Assembly: GCA_017411405.1 (NCBI GenBank)
Contig: JAFQQE010000006.1
Coordinates: 1 to 64,000, forward strand
DNA: 64,000 bases
DNA from: Bacilli bacterium
GTDB taxonomy: Bacteria > Bacillota_I > Bacilli_A > RF39 > UBA660
Direction of reading: 5' to 3'
The position numbers were made by a program, and so were the translations under genes. Shown here piece by piece: positions 56,325 to 64,000 of the stretch. Positions within the stretch are counted from its first letter, which is position 1. The number at the start of each line of letters is the position of its first letter. The notes below the pieces were generated by a model. The model saw only the letters and a list, made by a program, of their open reading frames with translations. It was not told the origin of the DNA and searched no databases.

Positions 56325-56350
56325 TGATTTATTTCTCCTTTCATATAAAA

Positions 56351-57103
56351 TTATCTTTCTATATCTATTTCTTCTTCTAAATTTTCCAGTTCTTTATTTT
56401 GTTGTAATTCTGTTTTTTTTATTAATTCAAGATAACCAGAATCAATTAATTTATTAACTAAATTTTTATTAAGAAATAATCCTGGAGTTATATAATATCC
56501 ATATTGTTTTAACAACAATGTATCTTGCTGATTTATTATTGCACTAGCACCTCTTAATGCTAAATTAACGTAAGTCATACAACAACACAGATTTGATATA
56601 TCTGCTCCTACAAAATATACATTGTTTATATCTATATTATTTTCTTTCAACAAACTAAGATAAGCAAATAACATCCTACCACTACCACAACACTCATCTG
56701 CTACGGTAATATAACCTTTTTCATTTATTTCTTTTTGTATATTTTCTTTATCAAATGTAATTTGTGCCATTAATTTGCTGACGTGTAGAGGAGTAAAAAA
56801 TTGTCCTCTACCTTTGTCATGCAAACCCAATTCTTCAAAAATATTTCCTAATACATCCTCACAATCATCCTTATTAAGTTCTAAGGTCAATGCAGATAAC
56901 ATCTCTGCAAATAAATTAAATTCTTCTTTTTGATATTTTTTTGATATACTCAAATATTCTTGTTCACGATTCTCATTAAAATTTGTTAAATTTGATATAG
57001 AATAAGCACAGCAATATACAAAATCTTCAAATGTTTCTCGCATACCATATTTTCTTCCAAGCATTGTTAAAGTTTCTTTAATATAATTTTTATCCAAACT
57101 CAT
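56351..57103 (-). CDS. N6-adenine methylase-like protein lacking the catalytic motif
   Basis: 250 aa. GRGQFFTPLHVSKLM and ADECCGSGRMLFAYLSLL (motif I, SAM binding) match HsdM-type methyltransferases. The expected (N/D)PP(Y/F) catalytic motif is missing; the corresponding area reads NQQDTLL. It is likely a decoy or DNA/SAM-binding protein. Ends LEEEIDIER. Confidence 0.75.
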   Translation of the reverse strand: MSLDKNYIKETLTMLGRKYGMRETFEDFVYCCAYSISNLTNFNENREQEYLSISKKYQKEEFNLFAEMLSALTLELNKDDCEDVLGNIFEELGLHDKGRGQFFTPLHVSKLMAQITFDKENIQKEINEKGYITVADECCGSGRMLFAYLSLLKENNIDINNVYFVGADISNLCCCMTYVNLALRGASAIINQQDTLLLKQYGYYITPGLFLNKNLVNKLIDSGYLELIKKTELQQNKELENLEEEIDIER

Positions 57104-57148
57104 ATACTTGTTTCCTTTTTATATATTAATTATTCATTAATATATAAA

Positions 57149-57682
57149 CTAGTAATTATAATCCATATCATAATCATCATCTCTGTCAATTGATTCTTCT
57201 TGTTCATGCGTTTCTTCATAATCGTTTGACATCTTGATTGCTTGTGCTTGAATAACAGGATTATCTTTAGTTTCTTTAAAAGCATTTATAACTTCTGTAT
57301 CTAAAAAGTGATAATCTTTTTTCATATTTTTTTGTCTTTCATATATAAAATCATACGTCATAGATAACGCTAATTGCTCATCAACTCTCATATCTTTTGG
57401 ATTAATACCTAAATCCATACACAATAACGCTTGTTGAAAATACTTATCATCTTCTTTTTTTAATGCTGATAATTGATTATACATAATAGTTAAAAACTGT
57501 CTACTAGTTATTTCTCCCATGTATTGTTCTTTAACTTGGTCTAATATTTTTTCATAATGTGATGCTGGTACTTTTGTAGGTAATTGTGTTTCTGGATCTA
57601 AATAAGTATAAGTCATATCACTTATAGATTTGCACATTTCTTTTAACTTCATTTGCGTAAAATCATCATATTGTTTTCTCAT
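57149..57682 (-). CDS. hypothetical ICE protein
   Basis: 177 aa, acidic and helical, MSYTYLDPETQLPTKVP-type segment near residue 25 and FLTIMYNQLSALKKED. Ends YDMDYNY. It overlaps the stop of a 49-aa Cys-rich gene. No family recognised. Confidence 0.5.
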   Translation of the reverse strand: MRKQYDDFTQMKLKEMCKSISDMTYTYLDPETQLPTKVPASHYEKILDQVKEQYMGEITSRQFLTIMYNQLSALKKEDDKYFQQALLCMDLGINPKDMRVDEQLALSMTYDFIYERQKNMKKDYHFLDTEVINAFKETKDNPVIQAQAIKMSNDYEETHEQEESIDRDDDYDMDYNY

Positions 57683-57828
57683 TTTTTTCTCCTTTTCTTT
57701 TTCTTTGTTTTATCTTCTATAATTATTTTTTCTATTCTAAATAGAACACAATTTTCTTCTGGACAACAATTGTGAGAACTACATTCTTTACAAAAATTTG
57801 TTATTTCGTATAAGATTTTTGTTTTCAT
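57679..57828 (-). CDS. 49-aa Cys-rich zinc-motif-like peptide
   Basis: Short ORF: MKTKILYEITNFCKECSSH, then NCCPEENCVLFRIEKI and a Lys/Arg-rich end. Five Cys and one His fit a zinc-binding knuckle; very similar small proteins accompany elements of Bacillota. ATG follows AGGTGATT; its TGA overlaps the next gene's ATG. Confidence 0.7.
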   Translation of the reverse strand: MKTKILYEITNFCKECSSHNCCPEENCVLFRIEKIIIEDKTKKKKRRKK

Positions 57829-57830
57829 AA

Positions 57831-58874
57831 TCACCTATCCATTTCTAAATCAAAATCTTCTGATTTTTCTATTAATTCAAATGTTAAAGATTTACTATCA
57901 TAATACTTTTTCACTTCATCTACCATATCAGAATCAATTTCAAATAGAATTGAATTTCTATTAATTTCTAATGATGCTTCACCCAATGCACAAGAACCTG
58001 AAAATTGATCTAGTACCCATTCAAATTCTTTGGTCACATATCGCTCAATAGCAGCATATAATTCCTTCGGCTTTTGTGATTGATTAATTCTCTCTTGTTT
58101 AGAAGGTGGTTCATATATAAAAGAAGTAGGCAACATACCATTTGTACCACTCATATAATGTACTGGTAAATCATTATCTTTTAAGACATTTTTAATTTGC
58201 TCAGAAGACATACCTTTAGCATTTATTCCTGCTTCAGATAGTTCTCTCATATTTTTTTTGGTATCAAGTCTTAACTCTCTGGCTTTGCCTTTTGATAGGA
58301 ATAAAATATCTTCACAATTACTTGATTTTCTACCAGTATTATTAATTTGATTACCCTTAATCCAACTTACTTTTGCATAATATAAAAATCCTGATTCTTT
58401 TGCCATATTTTTTATTTTAGTAAGATATTCCCAATTACCACCAGATTCTTCTGGTAAAAACTCCACTAAAAAAGCTCCCTGTTTTAAAACACGGAACTTT
58501 TCTTGGAAGTCTTTTTCGTTATATTGAAAACAAGAATAAGAGCTAGTAAAATCACGATTACCACCTTTATTTGTGGATAACTGATAAGGATGATCTGTAA
58601 TAATTGCATCAATTGAATTACTAGGTATCATTGATAAATCTCTACCATCACCATTAATTAATAAACATTCACATCCATCCTTAGAAGTCTTATAAACACC
58701 CCTAGAAACTTTTTTAAATAATCCTTTTTCTATTCCTTCATAAATTCTTGCTCTGATAGATGGTTCTTTAACATCTAAATCCAAAACTTCTTGTACTACA
58801 TACTCAGCTTCTTTTAATGTGAAGTTTTCACTATCACTAAAATAATCTAGTAATGACACTTGTATAGATGCCAT
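57831..58874 (-). CDS. DNA methyltransferase (N6/N4 amino type)
   Basis: 347 aa. Winged-helix-like N-terminus (LRALEYVVQEV...), then catalytic motif TDHPYQLS and SAM motif DQFSGSCALGEAS (order IV then I, beta-type), with MRELSEAG in the middle. The catalytic motif has DHPY rather than DPPY. Methylation may protect the element from restriction. Ends FDLEMDR. Confidence 0.88.
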   Translation of the reverse strand: MASIQVSLLDYFSDSENFTLKEAEYVVQEVLDLDVKEPSIRARIYEGIEKGLFKKVSRGVYKTSKDGCECLLINGDGRDLSMIPSNSIDAIITDHPYQLSTNKGGNRDFTSSYSCFQYNEKDFQEKFRVLKQGAFLVEFLPEESGGNWEYLTKIKNMAKESGFLYYAKVSWIKGNQINNTGRKSSNCEDILFLSKGKARELRLDTKKNMRELSEAGINAKGMSSEQIKNVLKDNDLPVHYMSGTNGMLPTSFIYEPPSKQERINQSQKPKELYAAIERYVTKEFEWVLDQFSGSCALGEASLEINRNSILFEIDSDMVDEVKKYYDSKSLTFELIEKSEDFDLEMDR

Positions 58875-58880
58875 ATTTTT

Positions 58881-59222
58881 TTATTTTTCCATTTCAATAT
58901 ATGAATTATTTTTAATAGATGATAAAAAATCATTAACCTTTAACTGAGTATTTTTATAATCTTCCATTTCAATTAATTCTAATAAATTATCTGCTCTATC
59001 TCCTTCTAAATACATATATGGTTCTGAAAAAGAAATTGTATCTTTAAACATATCTATTATATTATTCTTTACAACGTGAGTATTAAATTTTTCTTTTTCA
59101 CTTTCTAGTATTCCACCATCCAAACTATGACCTTTACAATCATAAAAAGTATAATCAACAGAATATCCTTTATTAAATATATGGAGAATATTATTTTCCT
59201 TACTTATTATTAATGTGTCCAT
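58881..59222 (-). CDS. hypothetical ICE protein
   Basis: 113 aa. KENNILHIFNKGYSVDYTFYDCKGHSLDGGIL at the start. Ends SYIEMEK. Its first bases overlap the stop of the HTH gene. Unknown function. Confidence 0.5.
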   Translation of the reverse strand: MDTLIISKENNILHIFNKGYSVDYTFYDCKGHSLDGGILESEKEKFNTHVVKNNIIDMFKDTISFSEPYMYLEGDRADNLLELIEMEDYKNTQLKVNDFLSSIKNNSYIEMEK

Positions 59223-59878
59223 TTTATTTTTCTCCCTTTTGAATTATTTATTTCAAAATATATCTTTATATCTCCTAAAAAATCACTTGATTCTTCAATA
59301 TCTTCTTCATCAAAATCCTCAGCAAAATTCTCATCTTCATCAATATCATTCTCGTATTCTTCTATATAATCTTCTGTCACAAGACTTATTTCGCATGGGA
59401 TTCTATTATATTTTTCATAAATTTCATCAGCATTTTTTTCTTCTAAATCTTTGACTATTTTTTCCATTGCATTTTTATCACCTGTGGCAAATATAGATGT
59501 GAACTTATTTTTTTCATCTATTTTAACAAGGTCATTTTCAGATAAAAAATCAATTGCTACAAGAAGAGCATTTTGTTCATTTGTGGCATGTATTCTAAAA
59601 ACATTAGTTTCTACATTTTTCACAATAATATAAAATAATTTTTCTTCTTCTCTTTCATAAAAATTGGCTTCTTCTAAAAGTAATAAGAAATCTAAATTTA
59701 ATAGCTTACATATTCTTATTAAAGTAATAACATTCAAACATTGTCTATTACCATTTTCTATACGTACAAGTTCCGTATGACTAATACCAACTTCGTTTGC
59801 TAAATATCTTAAACTATACCCTAACTCAATTCTTCTATTTTTAATTCTTTGTGCTAATATCATATAATTATTTTTCAT
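59210..59878 (-). CDS. Xre-family HTH regulator with acidic C-terminus
   Basis: 222 aa. RIKNRRIELGYSLRYLANEVGISHTELVRIENG is a Xre HTH, followed by a domain of unknown type and a very acidic stretch. Probably controls element genes and is preceded by the operator-like repeat at 59896-59915. Start behind AAAGGAGAAAG. Confidence 0.85.
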   Translation of the reverse strand: MKNNYMILAQRIKNRRIELGYSLRYLANEVGISHTELVRIENGNRQCLNVITLIRICKLLNLDFLLLLEEANFYEREEEKLFYIIVKNVETNVFRIHATNEQNALLVAIDFLSENDLVKIDEKNKFTSIFATGDKNAMEKIVKDLEEKNADEIYEKYNRIPCEISLVTEDYIEEYENDIDEDENFAEDFDEEDIEESSDFLGDIKIYFEINNSKGRKIKWTH

Positions 59879-59895
59879 TTCTTTCTCCTTTTCTT

Positions 59896-59915
59896 TTGTT
59901 TACACTAGTAAACAT
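59896..59915. promoter_or_regulatory. operator-like inverted repeat upstream of the HTH gene
   Basis: TTGTTTA-CACTAG-TAAACAT with AAAGAAAAGGAG on the minus strand, nearly identical to the block at 54696-54715. Confidence 0.6.
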
Positions 59916-59929
59916 CTAAATTAAAAAAA

Positions 59930-60157
59930 TTACTTCTCTATATCAATTTCTTCATTTATTAATTCTTTATTATTTTCCTGATTTTTATTAAATAACTTAT
60001 TTACATCAGGGGCTATATGAAAATCATATTCCATATTTGAAATTAAAGTATCAATCATAAAATTTTCTAATTCTTCTGGTGTTTCAATGCTTAATTCATA
60101 CTCTTTAAAAATTTCTTTATTTTCTTCAAATAGTTCTTTTATATATTCCTTATTCAT
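59930..60157 (-). CDS. 75-aa ICE protein with shared tail
   Basis: 75 aa, acidic; ENFMIDTLISNMEYDFHIAP, ending NEEIDIEK, a variant of the common tail. About 50 bases from the next gene. Unknown function. Confidence 0.55.
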   Translation of the reverse strand: MNKEYIKELFEENKEIFKEYELSIETPEELENFMIDTLISNMEYDFHIAPDVNKLFNKNQENNKELINEEIDIEK

Positions 60158-60179
60158 TTATACACCACTCTTTTCTATA

Positions 60180-60929
60180 TTAATTTGTTTCTAACTTCAT
60201 CCCCAAATAGATTCCATTCTCATCTTGAATCGGACTACAAATACCTGTTCTATTTGTTTTCTTCAATTCTGCTGCACAAACTTCTGAAACATTTAACATT
60301 GTATAACCATCTTTAAATAAAAAATATTTAACTATTTTTTCGCTAGATTGATTACTTGGTGTTTCTTCTTTAGGTGGAGTTTCAGGTTGTGGTGTTGAGG
60401 TATTATTAGATGTATTATTATTGTTAGTTGATGGTTTTGTTTCTTCTTTTTTAGGTGTTTCAACTTTATTAGAAGAAGTATTTTCCTTAGGCGGTGATAC
60501 TGGTTCTTCTTTCTTTTTTATATTAACTATAATAACTTCCTGAGAAGTATTACCTGAAGAATCAGAAACAGTATATATTATTTTTTGTTCACCGATCTTA
60601 GAGGTATCTATTTCTTCATAAATAATATTTTCTAAAAGATCTCCATCTTTATCATCTATAACACTTTCAATATATTTTAAATAGTCTATATCACCCCCTT
60701 CCGTAATTTCTATATTATCTGTATTAAGTTTAATAACTGGTGCAATTTCATCCTTTACTTCTGGGATACTAGTAATTTCTTTTGGCTTTTCATCTTCTTT
60801 AGATGAAGTATTACTGATATATATAAATATAAATACAGATATAATAACAATTAATAATATTGAAATTATGATTGTATTTCTTTTTCTCTTATACTTACGA
60901 TACTTAGTTAATAATTCTTCATCAGTCAT
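60180..60929 (-). CDS. surface protein with DUF5011-type Ig-like domain
   Basis: 249 aa. One membrane helix (residues 18-38), an Ig-like DUF5011 domain (ITEGGDIDYLKYIESVIDD and YTVSDSSGNTSQ), a Pro/Thr/Asn-rich stalk and a C-terminal part with two Cys. Element surface protein beside the T4SS genes. Confidence 0.75.
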   Translation of the reverse strand: MTDEELLTKYRKYKRKRNTIIISILLIVIISVFIFIYISNTSSKEDEKPKEITSIPEVKDEIAPVIKLNTDNIEITEGGDIDYLKYIESVIDDKDGDLLENIIYEEIDTSKIGEQKIIYTVSDSSGNTSQEVIIVNIKKKEEPVSPPKENTSSNKVETPKKEETKPSTNNNNTSNNTSTPQPETPPKEETPSNQSSEKIVKYFLFKDGYTMLNVSEVCAAELKKTNRTGICSPIQDENGIYLGMKLETN

Positions 60930-60955
60930 ATTTCATCACCCCACTCATAATAAAA

Positions 60956-61372
60956 TTAATCCTTATATTTTGGCTTTTCACGAATAATTACTAATAATCT
61001 TGCTTTAATAACATTAGATGCTGAATCGCTTACTTCATAATCAATATAAAATTCTCCAGTCTTAGAAGTATCTATTTTTGTATATTTAACTTTATCTGTT
61101 AAATCACCTTCTAAATTATCAGTAGCTTCTTTTATGAAAGATTTATAATTTAATTCATCACCTTGATACATTATTAATTTATCTTGTTTCAAAATTAAAA
61201 CAGGACTGATTAAATCCTGTTTTAACATTGATTCTTTTTTCTCTTTTTCTGCTTGTTCTTCTTTAGCAATTTCAATATTTCTTTTTATATCTTTATAATT
61301 AAACAATACTGATGTAAGACTACAAACAAATAACGTAATTATAAGTAATATCCATAATTTTTTCTTTTTCAT
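60956..61372 (-). CDS. small DUF5011-like surface protein
   Basis: 138 aa, N-terminal helix then YQGDELNYKSFIKEATDN and IDYEVSDSASNV, similar to its neighbour's Ig-like domain. Probably a partner or a duplication. Confidence 0.7.
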   Translation of the reverse strand: MKKKKLWILLIITLFVCSLTSVLFNYKDIKRNIEIAKEEQAEKEKKESMLKQDLISPVLILKQDKLIMYQGDELNYKSFIKEATDNLEGDLTDKVKYTKIDTSKTGEFYIDYEVSDSASNVIKARLLVIIREKPKYKD

Positions 61373-61385
61373 TTCTTTCTCCTTT

Positions 61386-63206
61386 TTAATCTAAATATAT
61401 AAATCCTATAATGGTATATCCATTATTTTTATTTATTCTTCTATACTCATCAAATGAACTATAAGTTTTTGTTCTTACTAATTCGTTAGCGTGTTCATTA
61501 GCATATTCTACCTGACTACATGAATCATCATTCCTACAAGCATTACCTATATTTCCTTCAGATACAGTAATTGTTTTACCATCATACGCTTCTACAAATG
61601 CAACATGACCAAATCTATTAGATGATAATACTACAACAGAATTATATGAAGGTTGTGTACCAGTTTCATAACCCATTGCTATTGCTGAATTAATCCAAGT
61701 CTGAGCATTACCTGTTGGCATCTTTTTACCAGATACTTGTAATGCACGACCATAACTAAACCAAGTACATTGTCCTTTAAATCCAGCATTAGTTAAAGCA
61801 TTTTTTGAATTAAAATGTTCGGTATTTAATTTCAAAGGAATATCTGTTTTTCCATAGGTTGGTGTTCTAGTCTTAAAATCAGTTCCTAATAAATCAGCAA
61901 AGAATTCTGAATTATATAACAAAGTTATCATCTCCAATTGTTCATCAGTAAAATAAGTTTCTATTCCATCAGAGATATTTTTAGTTTTGCTGAAATTAGC
62001 AATATAAGAATAATTATCTTTGCACCAATCCATATAATCTTCATACATACTATTTGTTATAACCAATACTTTCTTAGTTAATTCTACTGTATTACCTTCA
62101 TCATCAGTTTCTTCTACAATTTGTTCTAATATTTCATGTTTTTCTAATAATCCTTCAGATTTAAACTTTTGTATTAAATCTTTTTCAGTTTGATCAAATT
62201 CTAACTCTGCACCTATACCCTGCATTATAGATAATGGTATTCTCCAATCAATACGACCATAATTACCATCAACAGCAAATACTTCTCCATCTGGATTATC
62301 CTTTAAAAACTCATCAACTTTTTTATCATATTCTTCTTGAATACTATTCATATATTGTTGATATGAATTAAGAGAATCTTCAGACATAGTAGAACCAAAT
62401 ATAGAGCATACGGCAATTATAATTATAAGAATAAGTGCTAGAGGAATAATAAACTCTGCTAGTGCAGCTAATAAAGATATAAGCATCTTAATTAATTTGA
62501 CAACAACCACCTTAGCAACTTTTAATAATTTTTTACCAATTGTTTGACTAAACTTTTTCCCCAACTTACCAGCTACTTTTTTTGTTTTCTTTTTAATCTT
62601 ATTAGATGCTTTGGTTTTTATTTTACGAGTTATTTTTTCATTAATATATTCTGTACCACTACCATCTTCACTCATTGCTTTATTTAATTCTCTTGATGTT
62701 CTTACAATTGCTCTACCTGCTTTAGATACCTTTTCTCCACCTTTACTAACAACAGTAGCAACCTTAGATGCTTTACCTTGATTATCATTAAACTTAAATA
62801 CTTTTTTATTTGTTTTCTCTACTACTGTTTTTAATTTACTTTTCTTAGGAGTGTCCTTGTCCGACTTCACTCCTTCAGTCTTTTCTGAAACATTAGAATC
62901 AGTTTTATCAGTTGAATTATCTTCATTAACATTTGTTTTCAACCTACTAGTAGAGTTATTCTCTTCTTGAGTTGTTGCATCCTGTTTATTATCTATTTCT
63001 TGAGTGTTCTCAGACGTTTTTAACCTTGATTCAACTTCTTTATCATTCTTAGTTAAATCTTCTTCTATGGACTTATTTTCAGCAAAATCAGACGCTTGTT
63101 TTGCTATTCTATCTATTGCTTGAAATGTATGATTGGATGCTTCTGATGATAATGTTGATAATCTATCAATTGACCTCTTAACATCTCTTTCTGTATTATC
63201 TTTCAT
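61386..63206 (-). CDS. conjugation CHAP-domain wall hydrolase
   Basis: 606 aa. Charged N-terminal 220 residues, one long membrane stretch (about 235-275), a helical middle and a C-terminal CHAP domain (catalytic Cys in GQCTWFSYGRA and His in GHVAFVEAY). Such proteins (like the Tn916 wall hydrolase) locally open peptidoglycan for the transfer channel. Two bases from the VirB4-like gene. Confidence 0.9.
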   Translation of the reverse strand: MKDNTERDVKRSIDRLSTLSSEASNHTFQAIDRIAKQASDFAENKSIEEDLTKNDKEVESRLKTSENTQEIDNKQDATTQEENNSTSRLKTNVNEDNSTDKTDSNVSEKTEGVKSDKDTPKKSKLKTVVEKTNKKVFKFNDNQGKASKVATVVSKGGEKVSKAGRAIVRTSRELNKAMSEDGSGTEYINEKITRKIKTKASNKIKKKTKKVAGKLGKKFSQTIGKKLLKVAKVVVVKLIKMLISLLAALAEFIIPLALILIIIIAVCSIFGSTMSEDSLNSYQQYMNSIQEEYDKKVDEFLKDNPDGEVFAVDGNYGRIDWRIPLSIMQGIGAELEFDQTEKDLIQKFKSEGLLEKHEILEQIVEETDDEGNTVELTKKVLVITNSMYEDYMDWCKDNYSYIANFSKTKNISDGIETYFTDEQLEMITLLYNSEFFADLLGTDFKTRTPTYGKTDIPLKLNTEHFNSKNALTNAGFKGQCTWFSYGRALQVSGKKMPTGNAQTWINSAIAMGYETGTQPSYNSVVVLSSNRFGHVAFVEAYDGKTITVSEGNIGNACRNDDSCSQVEYANEHANELVRTKTYSSFDEYRRINKNNGYTIIGFIYLD

Positions 63207-63208
63207 AA

Positions 63209-64000
63209 TTATCTTGCCTGTACTTGACTATCAGTATTATTAACTTGATAGATTAAATAATCCTTAGGTACTTTATTAGTAAAAGGAATAACATCAGAAC
63301 CAAATACAACTAATCCTTGTCCTGTTGGTGCATCACCTTGAACATACATGGATTCTTCATCACTAATATTAAAGATATTACAAATAGATGGTAAATCTAA
63401 AGGTTTCTGTTTTAATATTAATGCAAACTCTGAATTAGATAAAATATCTTTACCAGATTCAGATCTTAGTAAGTGAGATATTTGTTGAGAGATTACTGTA
63501 TTTAACGCATTAAGTTTTCTTCCAGTTTTATAGAAATTAGCAACATATTGAGCAGAATATGGATTAGCAAGTAAGATATGAAATTCATCTATAAAAATCC
63601 AAGTATATTTACCTAACTCTTTATTCTTTGCTAGTCTATTCTGGATATGGTCTAATACAACTAAATATCCAGTAGTTTGTAATGATGCAGATAATTTACT
63701 AATATCAAATGAAACTAATCTATTTTGAATATCTATATTAGTTTTTTTAGAGAATAAATCCATTGAACCTTTTACATATCTTTCTATAATTAATGCTAAA
63801 TCTTTTGCTTCTTCTTCAGGTTGTTTTAAAAGCATATTATAAAAATCTGGTAATGTTGGTAATAAACTATCATCAGAAAAATTACTCTTTTCATAATCTT
63901 CAAATATAATCTTAGTACAGCGATCTATAATAGTTTTTTGTCCACCAGATAAAGCATTAGCACCTACTATACTTTCTAAGAAAGCAATAATATATTCTAC
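63209..64000 (-). CDS. VirB4/TraE-family conjugation ATPase, 3' part
   Basis: The frame is open to the window edge, so the 5' part is missing. LSGGQKTIIDRCTK precedes the visible region; Walker B in YTWIFIDEFHILL, then LNTVISQQISHLLRS and GDAPTGQGLVVF, the C-terminal VirB4 ATPase. Powers the T4SS. Next gene is the CHAP hydrolase. Confidence 0.9.
   Translation of the reverse strand, partial: VEYIIAFLESIVGANALSGGQKTIIDRCTKIIFEDYEKSNFSDDSLLPTLPDFYNMLLKQPEEEAKDLALIIERYVKGSMDLFSKKTNIDIQNRLVSFDISKLSASLQTTGYLVVLDHIQNRLAKNKELGKYTWIFIDEFHILLANPYSAQYVANFYKTGRKLNALNTVISQQISHLLRSESGKDILSNSEFALILKQKPLDLPSICNIFNISDEESMYVQGDAPTGQGLVVFGSDVIPFTNKVPKDYLIYQVNNTDSQVQAR

Noticed and set aside
36900-64000. Prophage rather than ICE
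   Set aside because: There are no capsid, terminase or tail genes, while relaxase, VirB4 ATPase and CHAP hydrolase indicate conjugation.

Overview
The window is about 64 kb of very AT-rich DNA from a low-GC Bacillota (Firmicutes) bacterium, most likely an uncultured gut Bacilli/Mollicutes-related lineage. That placement is an inference from base composition, gene content and protein style. UGA is a normal stop: prfB (release factor 2) is present and carries the classic in-frame UGA frameshift site. CotF-type coat proteins, a CwlD-like amidase and a LysM protein suggest the organism may form spores.

Layout. 1-28 is the 5' end of a 16S rRNA gene that runs off the left edge, with a consensus rrn promoter upstream. 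279-36893 is chromosomal. It holds pgk-tpiA; cell-wall and spore-type proteins (2.8-5.8 kb); tRNA-Gly and tRNA-Asn; tex; a radical SAM protein; a one-ring Clp-like ATPase; rpsL-rpsG-fusA-tuf (14.8-19.0 kb); rplK-rplA-rplJ-rplL with an L10 leader (19.7-22.1 kb); ychF; htrA next to an AbiF-like gene; a cwlD-like amidase; two YitT paralogues; frameshifted prfB; and a two-component/ABC/beta-helix cluster (30.8-36.3 kb).

From about 37.1 kb to the right edge lies an integrative and conjugative element (ICE), cut by the window end. Its left end has a SEC-C remnant, a repeat-rich attachment-like region, a tyrosine integrase and an excisionase. Next comes cargo: a class B sortase, HU, a secreted and sortase-anchored protein whose mature part begins with a ubiquitin-like domain, a second sortase, an RsgI-like Cys-repeat protein, MntP and a SUFU-family protein. 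After this come the mobilization module (MOBP relaxase, MobC-like protein, candidate oriT), a long run of small accessory and anti-restriction genes (ArdC, YubB-like protein, two methyltransferase-like proteins), and the type IV secretion end (DUF5011-like surface proteins, CHAP hydrolase, VirB4/TraE ATPase).

Two observations stand out. First, the ubiquitin-like protein (41065-42033): signal cleavage would leave the ubiquitin Met1 as the mature N-terminus, about half of the positions match ubiquitin, and the chain ends in an NPKT sorting motif beside a sortase B. Second, about a dozen or more otherwise unrelated ICE proteins, including ArdC and the methyltransferase-like proteins, end in the same short acidic tail (E-hydrophobic-E-hydrophobic-E-R/K/Y). 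This could be a shared C-terminal signal, for example for delivery into the recipient with the DNA. Translational coupling explains only some of the cases.
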